Shown here: piece by piece, positions 22,135 through 32,800 of the stretch
Layout of the letters: every line of letters starts with the position of its first letter
How positions within the stretch are numbered: position 1 is the stretch's first letter
From: Clavaria fumosa
Lineage: Eukaryota > Basidiomycota > Agaricomycetes > Agaricales > Clavariaceae
Direction: 5' to 3'
Assembly: GCA_951802425.1 (NCBI GenBank)
Contig: OX637798.1
Span: forward strand, 992,001-1,056,000
DNA length: 64,000 nt
Translations under genes and position numbers: made by a program
The notes under the pieces: generated by a model
Database searches by the model: none
Seen by the model: the letters and a program-made list of their open reading frames with translations, nothing else
What the model was told of the DNA's origin: nothing

Positions 22135-23602
22135 TGTTAGGGCTTGTCCTGTCTCGAAAGTGATACCGGAGGTCGACTTGTTGGTGACCAGTCCTGGAAA
22201 CTCGCTAATACCAATCAACTGTTGAGCACAGTCGAAATGTTCAGTCCCGGAAGATCGTGGAGACGTCTGGGAAGATGTAAGAATGGAAACGGACAAGTAG
22301 CAAGACGGGAGACGTCGCTAGGAAGGTTGCGAAGTCGGTAGACAAGATGTAGGATGAAAAGGGACGAGTGAGGAGACAAGAGATGTTGCTGAGAAGGCCG
22401 CAAGGTCGATCGACGAAGTGTGAAGAAAGGAATAGACGAGGTGGGAGAAACAGGTGACGCTGAGAAGGTCGCGAAGTTGACCGATGAAGCGTGAGAGAGA
22501 AAAAGATGAGGTGAAGGAAAGAGACATTGTTGGAAGAGTCGCGGGTAGTCGTGACGGTGTTTAAGAGTGTGTCGGTGAAGGCGATGACTTTGCCAACTGA
22601 CAGGAGAACCTGTAGGGTTCGAAGAAGTCAGTACCAAGACGAAGTAAAGGAAATACTTAGGCGCACGAGTTGTACAAGTGCGGAGGATGAAAGTAAAGAG
22701 AAGCAGAGTGGTCTTGGTGTTGTCAAGGTCACCAAGTGAGACAAGACCTATCAATCATGATGGTTCCAAGCTCAAAGGGCATCAAGGCCTCAAGCTTAAA
22801 CCAATGTGCATTAATATCAAGTCTACAGTACGAGAAGTACATGTGTATGGAGAGTATAACAGAAAAGGGAAAGTACAGAGGTCGCCAGGCAATGAGACTA
22901 TAGTAGTACGGGGTATAACTAGTCAGGGAGTGACTGTGCGCATGTTCTACTAAGGTCGCGAGGGGTTGGGAGCGCATAGGTAAGGTCGCAAAGATGACCT
23001 GTCACGGGTCGCAACCTAGTTAATTAAGTGTACACATAACTATAACTATGGGGGGTCCTCGGATCATGAGCTACGTAGTTATAGTCAACTGAGGAGAAGA
23101 AGGGGAACATAATTTGAAAGGTGTATGCATCTGACCATTGGTGGCGCGTTTGAGCATTAAGGTCATGAGGTCATAAGAATGGTCACGTGGGTGACGCTAG
23201 TGATGCAGGTGACCTTGGGCGGGAAGTCACATGGGTAACGCTAGTAATGCAGACAATGGCCGTAATGCTTATAACGTATTGGCGCTGGTAGTGGTAGCGC
23301 CGGGGGTGCCATGCGGCAAGTCACGTGCTGGCTGAAGAGAACGCGCAACGGCGTGTTGCGCGTAGGATTGGTGGGTGCGGGCGGAGTATATGTGTGGGTT
23401 GATGTAGTAAGAGGCATCGCGAGTATGGTATGGTGGTCGTGAGTGTCGTGCAAGCGCAGGGAAGGTTGGAGAGGCTTTCGGAAGAGGATAGTGGGTTCCG
23501 GAAGCGTGTGGAGGGGCTCGTGAGGTTGTAGAGGGTCGTCGGGAGGATCGTAGATGCTGGTAGAGTCAGTTTGGGTAAGGGAAAAATGAATGGGTCCTGA
23601 CA
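22135..23602 (-). repeat. Gypsy C 5' LTR
   Basis: 1468 bp; less CpG-decayed than the 3' copy. It contains GTCACGTG boxes at about 23182 and 23320. The putative RNA start (near 22824) gives an R-U5 of about 690 nt. Confidence 0.95.
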
Positions 23603-23607
23603 GTGGT

Positions 23608-24653
23608 GCGGAAGAATTCCGCCTTAATGAAAACTTTGTTTCCAACGTGGAAATCCAGGGCCGGAATATGATGCCGGTCAGCGGACTTTTGGTACCGTTG
23701 CTGCACAGCAAGGATTTGCTGCCAGAGTTCCTGGTGGAGTGTTTCCAGGTCAGCAACATAAGTCCAGGCATGGGAGGAAGTCATGTCCTGGTCGACTCGG
23801 ATGGAGATGTTCGGATGGCAGCCTTTGTTAGCGAAGAATGGTGAAATTCCAGTCGTCTTGCTCAGAGCATTGTATGCAAATTCCGTGAGCGGGAGGAGCT
23901 CAGACCAATCATCTTGCTGATAATTGCAGTAAGACCGGAGATACTGCTCCAGTGTCTGATTCAACTGTTTGGTTTGACCATCTGCTTCTGGGTGATGTCC
24001 AGACGTGAAGTGGAGAGTCATGTCGAGGGCTTTTCCAAGGGAGCGGAAAAAGTGGGAAACGAATTCCAGTCCGCGATCGGAGGTTACATGCAAGGGAACT
24101 CTGTGCTTGGAGAAGATGTGCTGGACAAAAAGTCTGGCAAGGTCCGTCGATGTAACCGTGTCGTAGGTCAGAGTAAAGATTCCTTGCTTGGAAAAGTGGT
24201 CAATGACGACAAGGATGGAATTAAATCTGTCGGATTGCAGGAGGTGTTCGATAAAGTCCATGGTAATTCCAGGACCAGGAGTTGGTGGAGGAGACCATAA
24301 GGCCGGTGCCTTCAGGTCTTCGATCTGATGCAGTTAGTACAGGAGTTGCAATACTCCGAGACAAAACTGCAAAGTCCGGGCCACATATACTCCCTTCGGA
24401 TCAAATCCAGAGTCTTGTTTTGTCCGAAGTGTCCAGAAATCAGGTGGTCATGCCTGTAAAGCAGGACACGGAGTCGGAGGTCGTTGGAGTCCAGAACGTA
24501 TATCCGGTCATCCAGTCGCAGGAAGCCAGATGCATCTACAGTCCACCGGGGATTATCTCTGGTGCCAGAGAGAACTTTGTCCAGGCGTGTGCTTGTGACC
24601 GGATCATTGTGGAGTGAGTTCCGGATGTCAGTTCGGAGTTTTTCCTCGTCCAT
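23608..24653 (-). pseudogene. Gypsy B integrase
   Basis: 24312-24653 holds the HHCC finger (HDHLISGHFG .. CNSCTNC) and ends in TGA. A frameshift follows, then 23608-24261 carries the core: D in ISMDFIEHLL position (frame starts at MDFIEHLL), D in TSDRGLEFVS, E in EADGQTKQLNQ. It continues to VGNKVFIKAEFFRTT, where gypsy C is inserted; the rest is at 12093-12497. Confidence 0.85.
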
Positions 24654-24695
24654 GACAAGGATGGATCGGAGTACGAGTCCTTCGAGGGAGGTTGC

Positions 24696-25400
24696 TCAGA
24701 GGGAGGTGGCCAGCTGTTCGGAGTTGAAAATCGGTTGGAGGTTTTGCAGATTTATGCTGGCATAGCCACTATCTCCCTCTTTGGGGTAAATGTCCCATTG
24801 TCGGGTGAGGGTGTCAGGTTTTGTTCCAAGTTTTCCGGGGTGGAGTCGGATAACCATGTTGAAACCGGAGAGGAATTCCAACCACCGGGCCTGTCTCCGA
24901 GACAAAGTCCAGGTAGTTCCAAAGTATTCCAGGTTTTTATGGTCTGTAATAATGTGGACCGGAATAGCAGAACCTTCGAGGTAGTGATGCCACTCACCGA
25001 ATGCCTCGAATATGGCCAGGAGTTCCTTGTCGTGGGTGTCGTAGTTCAACTCCGCATCGTGGAGTGTCCGGGAGTGAAAAGCGACCAGATGAATTTCTCC
25101 GGGTGGCAATTCCATGGAGAGTATCGCAGCAACTGCGTAGTCTGAAGCATCTGTTTCCACAATTATAGGGATGTCGGGGACGAAGTTTGCCAGTATCGGG
25201 GCCGAGGTAAAAGCCGTCTTAAGGGTGTCGAAGGCTTCCTGGCAGTCGGGATTGAAGTTCCAGATGGAGGACTTCCATGTGAGTCGAGTTAGAGGGACGA
25301 CGATGTCAGAGTACCGGAAGACAAATCTCTGGTAGAAGTTGGCGAATCTGAGGAAGGACTGAATGTCCTTCACTTTCCGGGGCTCCGGCCATTCGGACCA
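24696..25400 (-). pseudogene. Gypsy B RT thumb end and RNase H
   Basis: It starts in PEPRKVKDIQSFLRFANF, the connection after the RT thumb. RNase H follows with ETDASDYAVAAILS, ELNYDTHDKELLAI and ITDHKNLEYF, then PGKLGTKPDTLTRQ. The sequence just upstream joins directly to the RT fingers (HLVRMA), with the palm missing. Confidence 0.85.
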
Positions 25401-26517
25401 GATGGTAGGTGTGCCGGAGATCGATTTTGGTGTAAACCTTGGCGCTTCCGGCTACGTCCAGCAGATTGCAGGTCAGGGGGATTGGGTATCGGTCTTTCCG
25501 GGTGATCCAGTTAAGGGCTCGGAAGTCCATGCATAGCCGGAGACTTCCATCCTTTGTTCGAACAAATAAAACAGGAGCTCCATGGGAAGAGCTAGTTGGG
25601 CAGATAAATCCGATGCAGAGATGTTCATCAAGGAAATCCCGCAGTGTACGGAGCTCCATCTGGGAGAGGGAATATATCAGCCCATGGGGCGGAGTTTTGC
25701 CTTCTTCCAGATTAATCTGGAGGTCGTACGGTCGATGCGGAGCTAGGGTGTCCGCTTTCGTCTTGCTGAACACATCAGCGAAGTCATGATATTCCTCTGG
25801 GACGGAGGACAGGTCCACCGGTTCGGTCGTGATGGAGTGGACAGATGCTTCGTCACCAAAATGGTGCAGCATAAAAGTCCGAGATCCCTTTGACTCGGAG
25901 ATCTTGGAAAATTCAACCGCGTTGACAAAACGAATCTCTGGGTGCCATGGTGGTGATTTCGGAGGTGGAGTGAGGACAGTAGTTCCCACTTTCGGAGTCG
26001 GGGTTTGGGTGTCAGAGGTCGGACTTACTGTTCGGGAATACTTCAGTGTCCGGAATACAATACTGCCTCTAACCCAGTCAACCAATGGGTTGTAGCGGGT
26101 GAGCCAGTTATATCCGAGGACAGCAGAGCAGGCAGGATCCATTCGGGCTACCAGGAATTCGATATCGAAAAGTTCTCCAGTAGGGAATTGGACGGAGAGA
26201 GTGAGTGTTGATTTGACAATGTCCATAGAGGAGCCATCGAAGAGGCAGAGTGACATGGGGGAAATCGGAGTTGTCCGGAGTTTGTGTTTCTTGACGAACT
26301 CAGGACTTATGAAACAATGCGACAACCCGGAATCAACCAGGGTCCAGAAATACAGAGAACGATCTATATTCAGAGCAGACAGAGTTATGTACAAGGAGTC
26401 AGACAAAGGGGAAATGGCAGATGCACCGAGGTGGAACTCGTAACGTGCACTGGATGGGGCGGTGCGGTCCTCCGGTAGTGCGGACTTCGAAGGGCTGCTC
26501 AGGAGTTTTTTGCCCAA
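25390..26517 (-). pseudogene. Gypsy B protease and RT fingers (palm deleted)
   Basis: The protease motif is LVDSGLSHCF (usual DSGAS/T) with AVLGYNWLTRYNP. The RT N-terminal part shows HGAPVLFVRTKDGSLRLCMD and SAKVYTKIDLRHTYHLVRMA. The sequence expected next, with FGLTNAP and YxDD, is absent: about 110 codons are deleted and the reading frame shifts. The frame opens through a -1 slip at the end of gag. Confidence 0.85.
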
Positions 26518-27653
26518 GCAGCTGCAGCCTTAACCTCCGGAACTGTGTCGGAGGTTGTGACGGTTCGGGCTTTCTTGCCCTGCATGTTCCGGGACTTCAG
26601 GCAGTCCTTCGCAATGTGTCTGGTTCCTCTGCAAATGAGGCAGAGGTTGTTGTCGAAGCGGCGTTTCTGTTCCTCCAGAGTTAGCTTTCCGTCTTTGCCG
26701 ATCTTATTATCCTTTGGGGGATCAGTCTTTCGTGCAGATCCAGAGGTGTTCAATGCTGCTCCAGAGTTGTTGGCGGGTTTGTTTCCTCTGGACGATTGTC
26801 CAGAGTTATTTGCTTGGCGGGGCTTGTTGTCAGATTTCGCGGGTGCGTCGCGGGAACGTTCGCCTTGATGTTCCCAGTATCGTGCGTTGATGTCCTGGCA
26901 GAGTTTGCGCAGGACGGGAAGGGAAGTCGGTTTCCCGACTTGGGAAATCTCGTCCTTGAGGCAGTTCGGGAGTCCACAGTAGTAGTTGTGCCGGAGCGCG
27001 GCTTCGTCCCACCGGAGCCGCGCAGCTATCTGGTTAAACTCGACGTTGTACATCGTGATCCTCTGGGAGTCCTTCATGTGGAGGCGATTGAGTTCAGCCT
27101 CCGCATCTCCGATGGGATTGTGCGGTCCAAAGTTATCCCGGAGTTCCTGGACAAATAGGTTCCAGTCGGAAATCCAGTCGGTGTCCGGGGCTTCGCCTAG
27201 GAGAGTGGGTTCAAACCACTCAAGAGCGGTTCCCTGCAGGAAGGAGATGGCAAAATTTATCTTCACCGAGTCCTCGCTGAAAGTCTTCGGGTGGTCTCAG
27301 AAGTTCAATTCGCATTGAACCAAGAAACTACGGAGTTTCTTGGAGTTGGAACCATTGAATGGTTCTGGTTCCTTGACGTGGGAAGACAAGGTGCCTCATT
27401 CCTTGGTGGATGCGGCCAAGGTGCGGATTGCGTCCACGAGGTTCGGGGCTTCGGGGTTGGGTTCGGACAATGGGGAGTTGGGCTGTTCAGCTGGAGGAGA
27501 TCGGGATCGGGTTTCGCATGGAGCGGGTACGGTTGGTTCGTCCCCCTCGCCAGGAGGGGTCGGATTGATTAGTTCTCTGAGGTCGGACCCACCAGGGGTC
27601 GTCAGCTTGGCGCTTGGGCACAAGCGGCCACTGTGTCGGGGAGGTTCAGACAT
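26499..27653 (-). pseudogene. Gypsy B Gag
   Basis: One frame of 384 codons, with TGA at 27396-27398 and another near 27296. The core is INFAISFLQGTALEWFEPTL, with a glutamine/asparagine-rich linker and zinc knuckle CLICRGTRHIAKDC. It ends AAAAWAKNS, where the in-frame heptamer A AAA AAC precedes the stop. Confidence 0.85.
26505..26511 (-). promoter_or_regulatory. -1 frameshift heptamer A AAA AAC at gag-pol of gypsy B
   Basis: The gag frame reads GCA AAA AAC TCC TGA, so the heptamer A AAA AAC is in the register required for tandem -1 slippage. Pol is open in the -1 frame from this point. Confidence 0.7.
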
Positions 27654-27670
27654 TATGATCGCAGAGTGGT

Positions 27671-27684
27671 CAGTCTGATTATAC
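27671..27684 (-). promoter_or_regulatory. Gypsy B primer-binding site, probably self-priming
   Basis: After the 5' LTR the minus strand reads GTATAATCAGACTGACC. ATCAGACTG recurs exactly inside the 5' LTR at 27957-27965, extending to 11 of 12 matches. This is the same arrangement as in gypsies C and G, less perfect in this older element. Confidence 0.5.
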
Positions 27685-28431
27685 TGTTATGTCTATGTTG
27701 TGGGGGTTGGGCAGAGTAAAGTCCAGGCAGAAATAACAAAGTCCAGGTGGGAACAATAAAGTCCAGGAGAGAATAACAAGGTCCAGGTGCGGCGGAGCAA
27801 ACCGGAGTTCGGGCGGAGTTGGACTTGGGTTCGGATGAGACTTGGCGAACATATTGAAATGATGCCCTCTGTGGATCAGTGTCTCGGATTTCGGGAGAAG
27901 GCAGGAAACAGGTTTCAGACAATGCAGGAGTGGAATGCGAGTAGGCGGGGTTGATTATCAGACTGGCTAGACAAGGCCATAATCTACAAGTACTTATACA
28001 AAAGTCCGGGGCGATGCTAGCAATGGAGATAACTCCAGTATGACTATGGAATCAGTTCGTAGCTACGGAGAAATGTCTGGGAGTCAGGAAATAAACTAAA
28101 CAACAGGACTACAAGACAGAGATGGAATCTGATCAGGACAAACGTTAAACTACTAACTATGATGTACAGATGTTTCCAGGAGTCCATCGAATTGTCCGGG
28201 CAACGGGTCCGGGGCAGGACCAGTTCCTGGTTGCCCGAGGCAACAGCAACTAGTGCAGACATCAGTTGGTGGCCCTTCAGGCACACTTCCTGATCCTGTG
28301 CTACATCGCGCAAGTAAAGTCCAGCGCTCTGGACATAAGTCCAAGAGCCTGGAGTTGTGATCGGGGGTCCAGAGACCGCTGGAGAAGGCCAGAGAAGGCC
28401 GGAGAATAGTCCAGTTGGCATGGGCGTGACA
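27685..28431 (-). repeat. Gypsy B 5' LTR
   Basis: 747 bp, TGTCACGCCCATG..GACATAACA on the minus strand. Differences from the 3' LTR are mainly CpG transitions. Confidence 0.95.
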
Positions 28432-28436
28432 ATCAA

Positions 28437-28896
28437 AGTCTAAGGAGATACAGGCCATGTATCTACTTGTATATATACTAAAGTTTGGACTCATGGAAAT
28501 GGTAAAGTACAAAGTAGCAAGGGTGGAATGTCCAACAGAAATGACAGTTGGGGAGGAACAAATGTATCCTGGAGATGATCACAAAGTTGCAGTGGCGCCA
28601 AGAAGGGAAGTGTCAGTTGGTGGGGGAATGGGATAGTGGTAAGGGAGAGACAAGGGTGCCAAGGGGACAAGATAATGTTAGCAAAGAGGAATAGGAAGGG
28701 AGGTACTGGATCAGGTATAATGGCTTTGATGCCAAGGTGACAGGTGTCAAGGGATGACGTGGTGATGGCATCTGCACAGGTGCACTATCACAAAAATGGG
28801 CTGTCCTGTTGATTATTGTCATGTGGGATCTCGTGACTTACCAGTCATGTGACCACAACCTTTGGGGGTCACGTGATGTTGCCACAACATATCCCC
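28437..28896 (-). repeat. 3' LTR of gypsy F (right part)
   Basis: On the minus strand it begins TGTTGTGGCAACATCACGTG directly after the PPT GAAGGGGGATA. It is cut at 28431 by gypsy B and resumes left of 9345. It is recognisably related to the LTR at about 51790-52336 of gypsy I (shared blocks around GTGCCAAGGGGAC and GGTGATGGCATC). GTCACGTGA at 28868-28876. Confidence 0.65.
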
Positions 28897-28966
28897 CTTC
28901 CTAAGATTTGTTCTCCTGAACAAACTCTGTGATGGCCTCCTTCACGCCTGTGAGGTTCTCTAAGGG
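28897..28966 (-). pseudogene. Gypsy F chromodomain, last codons
   Basis: PLENLTGVKEAITEFVQENKS then stop matches the tail of gypsy chromodomains (compare PVKNLKDAQEAIRDFEIAQE in gypsy I). The start of the same domain lies on the far side of element E at about 34749-34830; about nine residues (the ENTWE part) are missing between them. Confidence 0.7.
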
Positions 28967-29804
28967 TGTTAAGATCTGATTCTTTGCTTCAAAGCAGGAG
29001 TAGGGAGGGGTAGTGTAGAGGAGACCAAAAAGGGCAAAGGTGAAGCCGGAGCGGAGCGGAGTCCGGTCAGAGTCCAGATCGGAGTTGCGCAAGGACTTCT
29101 CCTCTACACAAAAGGAGAAGGACTAGAAGGAGGTCAAAGGGGGTGGGACTATGGCCTCAACTTATGGGTTGTGCCACCACGTGTATACGTGTCCCAATTT
29201 AACCTTGCTGGTACTTTGCTTTCCAAGACAAGGAAGGATGAAGTCCGAAGGGAAATCGCCTGGAGTCCGTCGGAGTCTGCCGGAGTTTTGCGGAACTCGT
29301 CGGGACTGTCGAGAACAGTGAGGATGAAGTCCCTTAACGCACAGACCAAGTGACAAGGACCAGAAATAATGTTAATATTCGAACTGAGGATCATGGAGAT
29401 ACATGGGGGCTTATATGCTACTAGGGTAGGGCATAGGGCAGACTGTGAAACATGAATATATCAAATGTACATAGTAATTTCACCTGAGGAGTGGGAAGGC
29501 ATAGGTGATACATGTAAGACAAAGAATAAGTTCCCATGGGCAGTGGGCATCGTCCCAATGGTTGCTAACCATGGACTAGCACCAGGGAACATACTAGAAA
29601 CAAAGTCCATATGGTCCGAAAGACTGATATCGAAGTCCGACGAAAGTCCGGACCGGAGCTTCGGAGTTGGAGCTGGAGCGGAGATGGAGCGGAGCGGAGT
29701 TCGGGCGGAACTGTGTCGGAGATGCCGGAGATGCTTCGGAGGTGCTTCGGAGGTGTTTCGGAGGTGTTTCGGAGGTGATTAGGTGACTGGATAGGACCGT
29801 GACA
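28967..29804 (-). repeat. Element E 3' LTR
   Basis: 838 bp, nearly identical to 33906-34748. It contains CACGTG at 29178-29183. Confidence 0.9.
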
Positions 29805-29817
29805 GTATCCCCCTCTT

Positions 29818-32800
29818 AGGGTCGAGCCCTCGAGACCCTTAAGTGACTGTATTTCACTGTGTGGGTTGGAGAGAGTTGGAGCTGGAGGTGAGGTCGGAGA
29901 GGGTGGAACTCGAGCTGGAGTTGGAGTCAGAGGTCTGGAGCAGGTCAGAGATGGTGCAGAGGGTGTCGGAGATGTGAAGCGGAGGTGTGGAGCTGAGAGA
30001 ATCGGAGTTTGGGAGCTTCGGAGTTTTTGAGCAGAGGTGTGGAGGTGAGGGAGTCGGAGTTTTGGAGATTCAGAGTGGAGGTACAGAGGAGCAGAAGTGG
30101 AGAGAGCAATCGGAGATGAGTGGAGGTGCAGAATTGAATTTTGGAGTTTTGGAGTGGAGTGCAGAGGTGAGGGAATTGGAGCTTTGAAGGTTCGGAGTTT
30201 TGGAGCGGAGTTGCAGAGGTGGAGTCGGAGTTGGAGGTGCGGAAATGGAGTCGGAGTTTCGGAGCAGAGGTGCGGAGGTAGCAGATTCGGAGTCGGAGCA
30301 GCAGTGCAGAGGTATCAGAGTCGGAGTCAGAGCAGTGGAGCAGAGGTGTGGAGGTGCGGAGCGGAGGTGCGGAGGTGCAGAGTGGAGGTGCGGAGGTAGC
30401 AGAGTGTGGAGGGGGGGGGTGTTACGTGCGTGCTCGGAGGGTCAGGGTGAAGTCCGGTCGGAGTTCGGAGTTCGGGTCCGGGGTGTCCGGGATGTCCGGG
30501 TGTGGACTTCGGGGTTCGGATGGGACTTTGGCGAACATATTGAAACGACGCCCTTACTGAGTCCTGGGTGTCCCATATTTCGGAGTTCGGGATCTCGGGT
30601 CCGGTGCTTGGGTGAGTCGTCCGGGTTGGACTTGAGATGAGGGATGGACAGGAGGGTGGAGATGGAGTTCGGGTTTGAACGAGTGACTAAGTAGAGGAGA
30701 CGGAGGCCAGGAAGGAGGGATACGGAGTTCCGGAGTTCGGAGATGATTTCCGGAGGTCGGACGGATGGTGTGGGCTGTCAGGACAGATTCCGGGTGTCAG
30801 GTGGAAGTCAGGAGTTGGTCAGGAGTTGGTCCGGAGTCGGTCGGGTCAGTCAGGAATTAGCACAACTGACGTAGGAGACAGAGGACGAGGGTCGGATTAG
30901 ACATGATACTCATTACAAGGTGGCGGGCAGAAAGGACGAAGGTGCGGAGATAGACAGAGGGACAGGAGTCGGGGAGTCGGACGGGAGTACGGAGGTGCGG
31001 AGATACAGAGGGATGGAGGGACGGAGGTGCGGGGGAGTTCGGGGGTATACAGGAGGAGTGTACGTGGGTATACGAGGGTGGTATCCGGACTGCAGAATAC
31101 TCTACGAAGTAGGTAGGTATATATACTACGAGTCCGGGGCGTTTCCAGCAACCCGGAGTTTTGACGGTAGTTACGGAGAATGGCCCGGAGATACATCGCG
31201 GGACTTACTACGGAACAACGGGATAGCAACGGGGATCAGTTTCCTGATCCCGGAGTCAGATACTGCTACCGTCAGGATGGTAACTACGCAGCCTAGCAAC
31301 TGCGCGGATTGTCCGGTTTCCATGCTCGGAGTTCGTTGCTGGTGGAGTAACCACGGATGTTTCTTCACGACTGTCGGGAAGTCAGATTCGGGAATCGGAG
31401 ATCGGGATCGGGAATCGGGAATCGAGATCGGGATCAGGACAGCCTCTTGGGGAACTATCCCCGGAGGTGGGTTTGGTGCCTGCCCCACATGTGGGGCAGG
31501 TACCCTCAGATGCTGAGGCACCAGAGCGGGAGTTCGGAGGTCCGGGTCCGGAGACCGGAGGTCGGAGGTCGGATCCGGAGATCGGAGGTCGGATCCGGAG
31601 ATCGGAGGTCGGCGGTCGGGGCCGGAGATGGAAAGTCCGGGACCGGAGATCGTGTTTCCAGTCCGGACCAGAAGGGAGCGGCACGGACGTGACAGGGGGC
31701 AGAAAAGGTCGGAGATGCTGGGAGGCTGTGAGGACCTATTGTAAGTTCACTCACCCCCCCCTCCTACAAAAATTTTTTATCTTAAGAAAATTTTTTCCAA
31801 GTTTTACTAAGGGATTGTGAAGAAGTGGGCTAGAGTAGACAGAAGAGTAGAACAAAAACAAGAAACAAGGAGTGTTGGAGTTGTACAAAAGGTAACATTG
31901 TATGGACAAGATTTCGGAGTTTTTGTAAAGTCAAGGGAAGTCAGAGTCAGAGTATTAAAGAATCAGAAAAAAGCAGAGTTTTGGAGTTTTGGGATTTGTG
32001 AGGATTGGAGTAACAGGAAACATAGGGACATAGGAAGCATGACAATGTAGCAAAGGAACATAATTTTGGAATTTCGGAGTTTTTGGAGCATCGGAGGAGG
32101 GCGGAATCGGAGATGCGGAGTCCGAGAATGTGAGTGCAGAGTGGTCCGGAGTTGTGCGGAGATGTGGCGTGGAGGTCCGAGACCATGCCAGTGGAGTTCG
32201 GAGTAGTTCAGAGTAGCAAGGATTGCATGAGCAACCTCGCTGGACAGATGTGTTCACAAGATAGCAATCCTGAGAACTGGTGATGCAACCACAGTGGGAG
32301 AGCATCCAGAATCGGGTCCAGATTCGGACTCGCTGCAGCAAGGATAGAATCGGAGTCCCAGAGTCGGAGTTCCGGAGTAGGTCCGGAGTATGCGCTGGCC
32401 AAGCGCCCATCGGATTCCGTGCCCGGATTGGGCCGGAGTCAGATCGGAGTTTCGGAGTCAGATATCCGCGAGTGCAGGAGTCCTCGAATTGTTAGGCTTG
32501 TACACTGGACAATCAGCAGATTGTATATGGTACAGCCGGGTGTCCAAAGGACCAAGTCACACAAGGGGACAAGATCAGAGTTCAGAGGGCCATGTCGAGA
32601 CAAGACAGTGGGCCACGAAGCAAGACAAAGTGTCCAGAGTTCGGAGTTCCGGATTTCGGAGGTCTGGAGTTTGACAGTCCGGAGTTCGGAGGTCTGGGGT
32701 TTGGAACTTTGGTGCTCAGCATTTGGCATTTCCCGTCTCGGAGTTTCGCAATGTGGTAATCCACAAAGAAAACGAGCACAAGGAAAGCTCAAAAAGGAGC

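Larger units (their letters stand above)
12498..23602 (-). mobile_element. Gypsy C: complete Ty3/Gypsy element
   Basis: LTRs 12498-13966 (1469 bp) and 22135-23602 (1468 bp), TGTTAGGG..TCCTGACA. TSD GTGGT at 12493-12497 and 23603-23607. Minus-strand order: 5' LTR, Gag, PR, RT, RNase H, IN with chromodomain, antisense multi-exon gene, PPT, 3' LTR. A solo LTR (18801-19090) sits in the RT. Several stops and a changed RT active site make it inactive. It is inserted in gypsy B. Confidence 0.95.
9345..28431 (-). mobile_element. Gypsy B: complete Ty3/Gypsy element with nested insertions
   Basis: Two 747-bp LTRs (9345-10091 and 27685-28431), both TGTTA..TGACA, are flanked by the duplication ATCAA (9340-9344, 28432-28436). 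Minus-strand order: 5' LTR, Gag, PR, RT, RNase H, integrase, chromodomain, then an antisense gene, PPT and 3' LTR. Gypsy C (12498-23602) is inserted in the integrase C-terminal region; deleting it with one GTGGT restores the frame. A hAT-type element is inserted at 11546-12072. B is inactive: stops in gag, a frameshift in the integrase, and an RT deletion that removes the catalytic YxDD. Confidence 0.95.

Noticed and set aside
30097..31820. Several overlapping plus-strand ORFs
   Set aside because: They lie in purine-rich degenerate repeats and solo LTR H; stops are rare there by composition, and no domain is recognisable.
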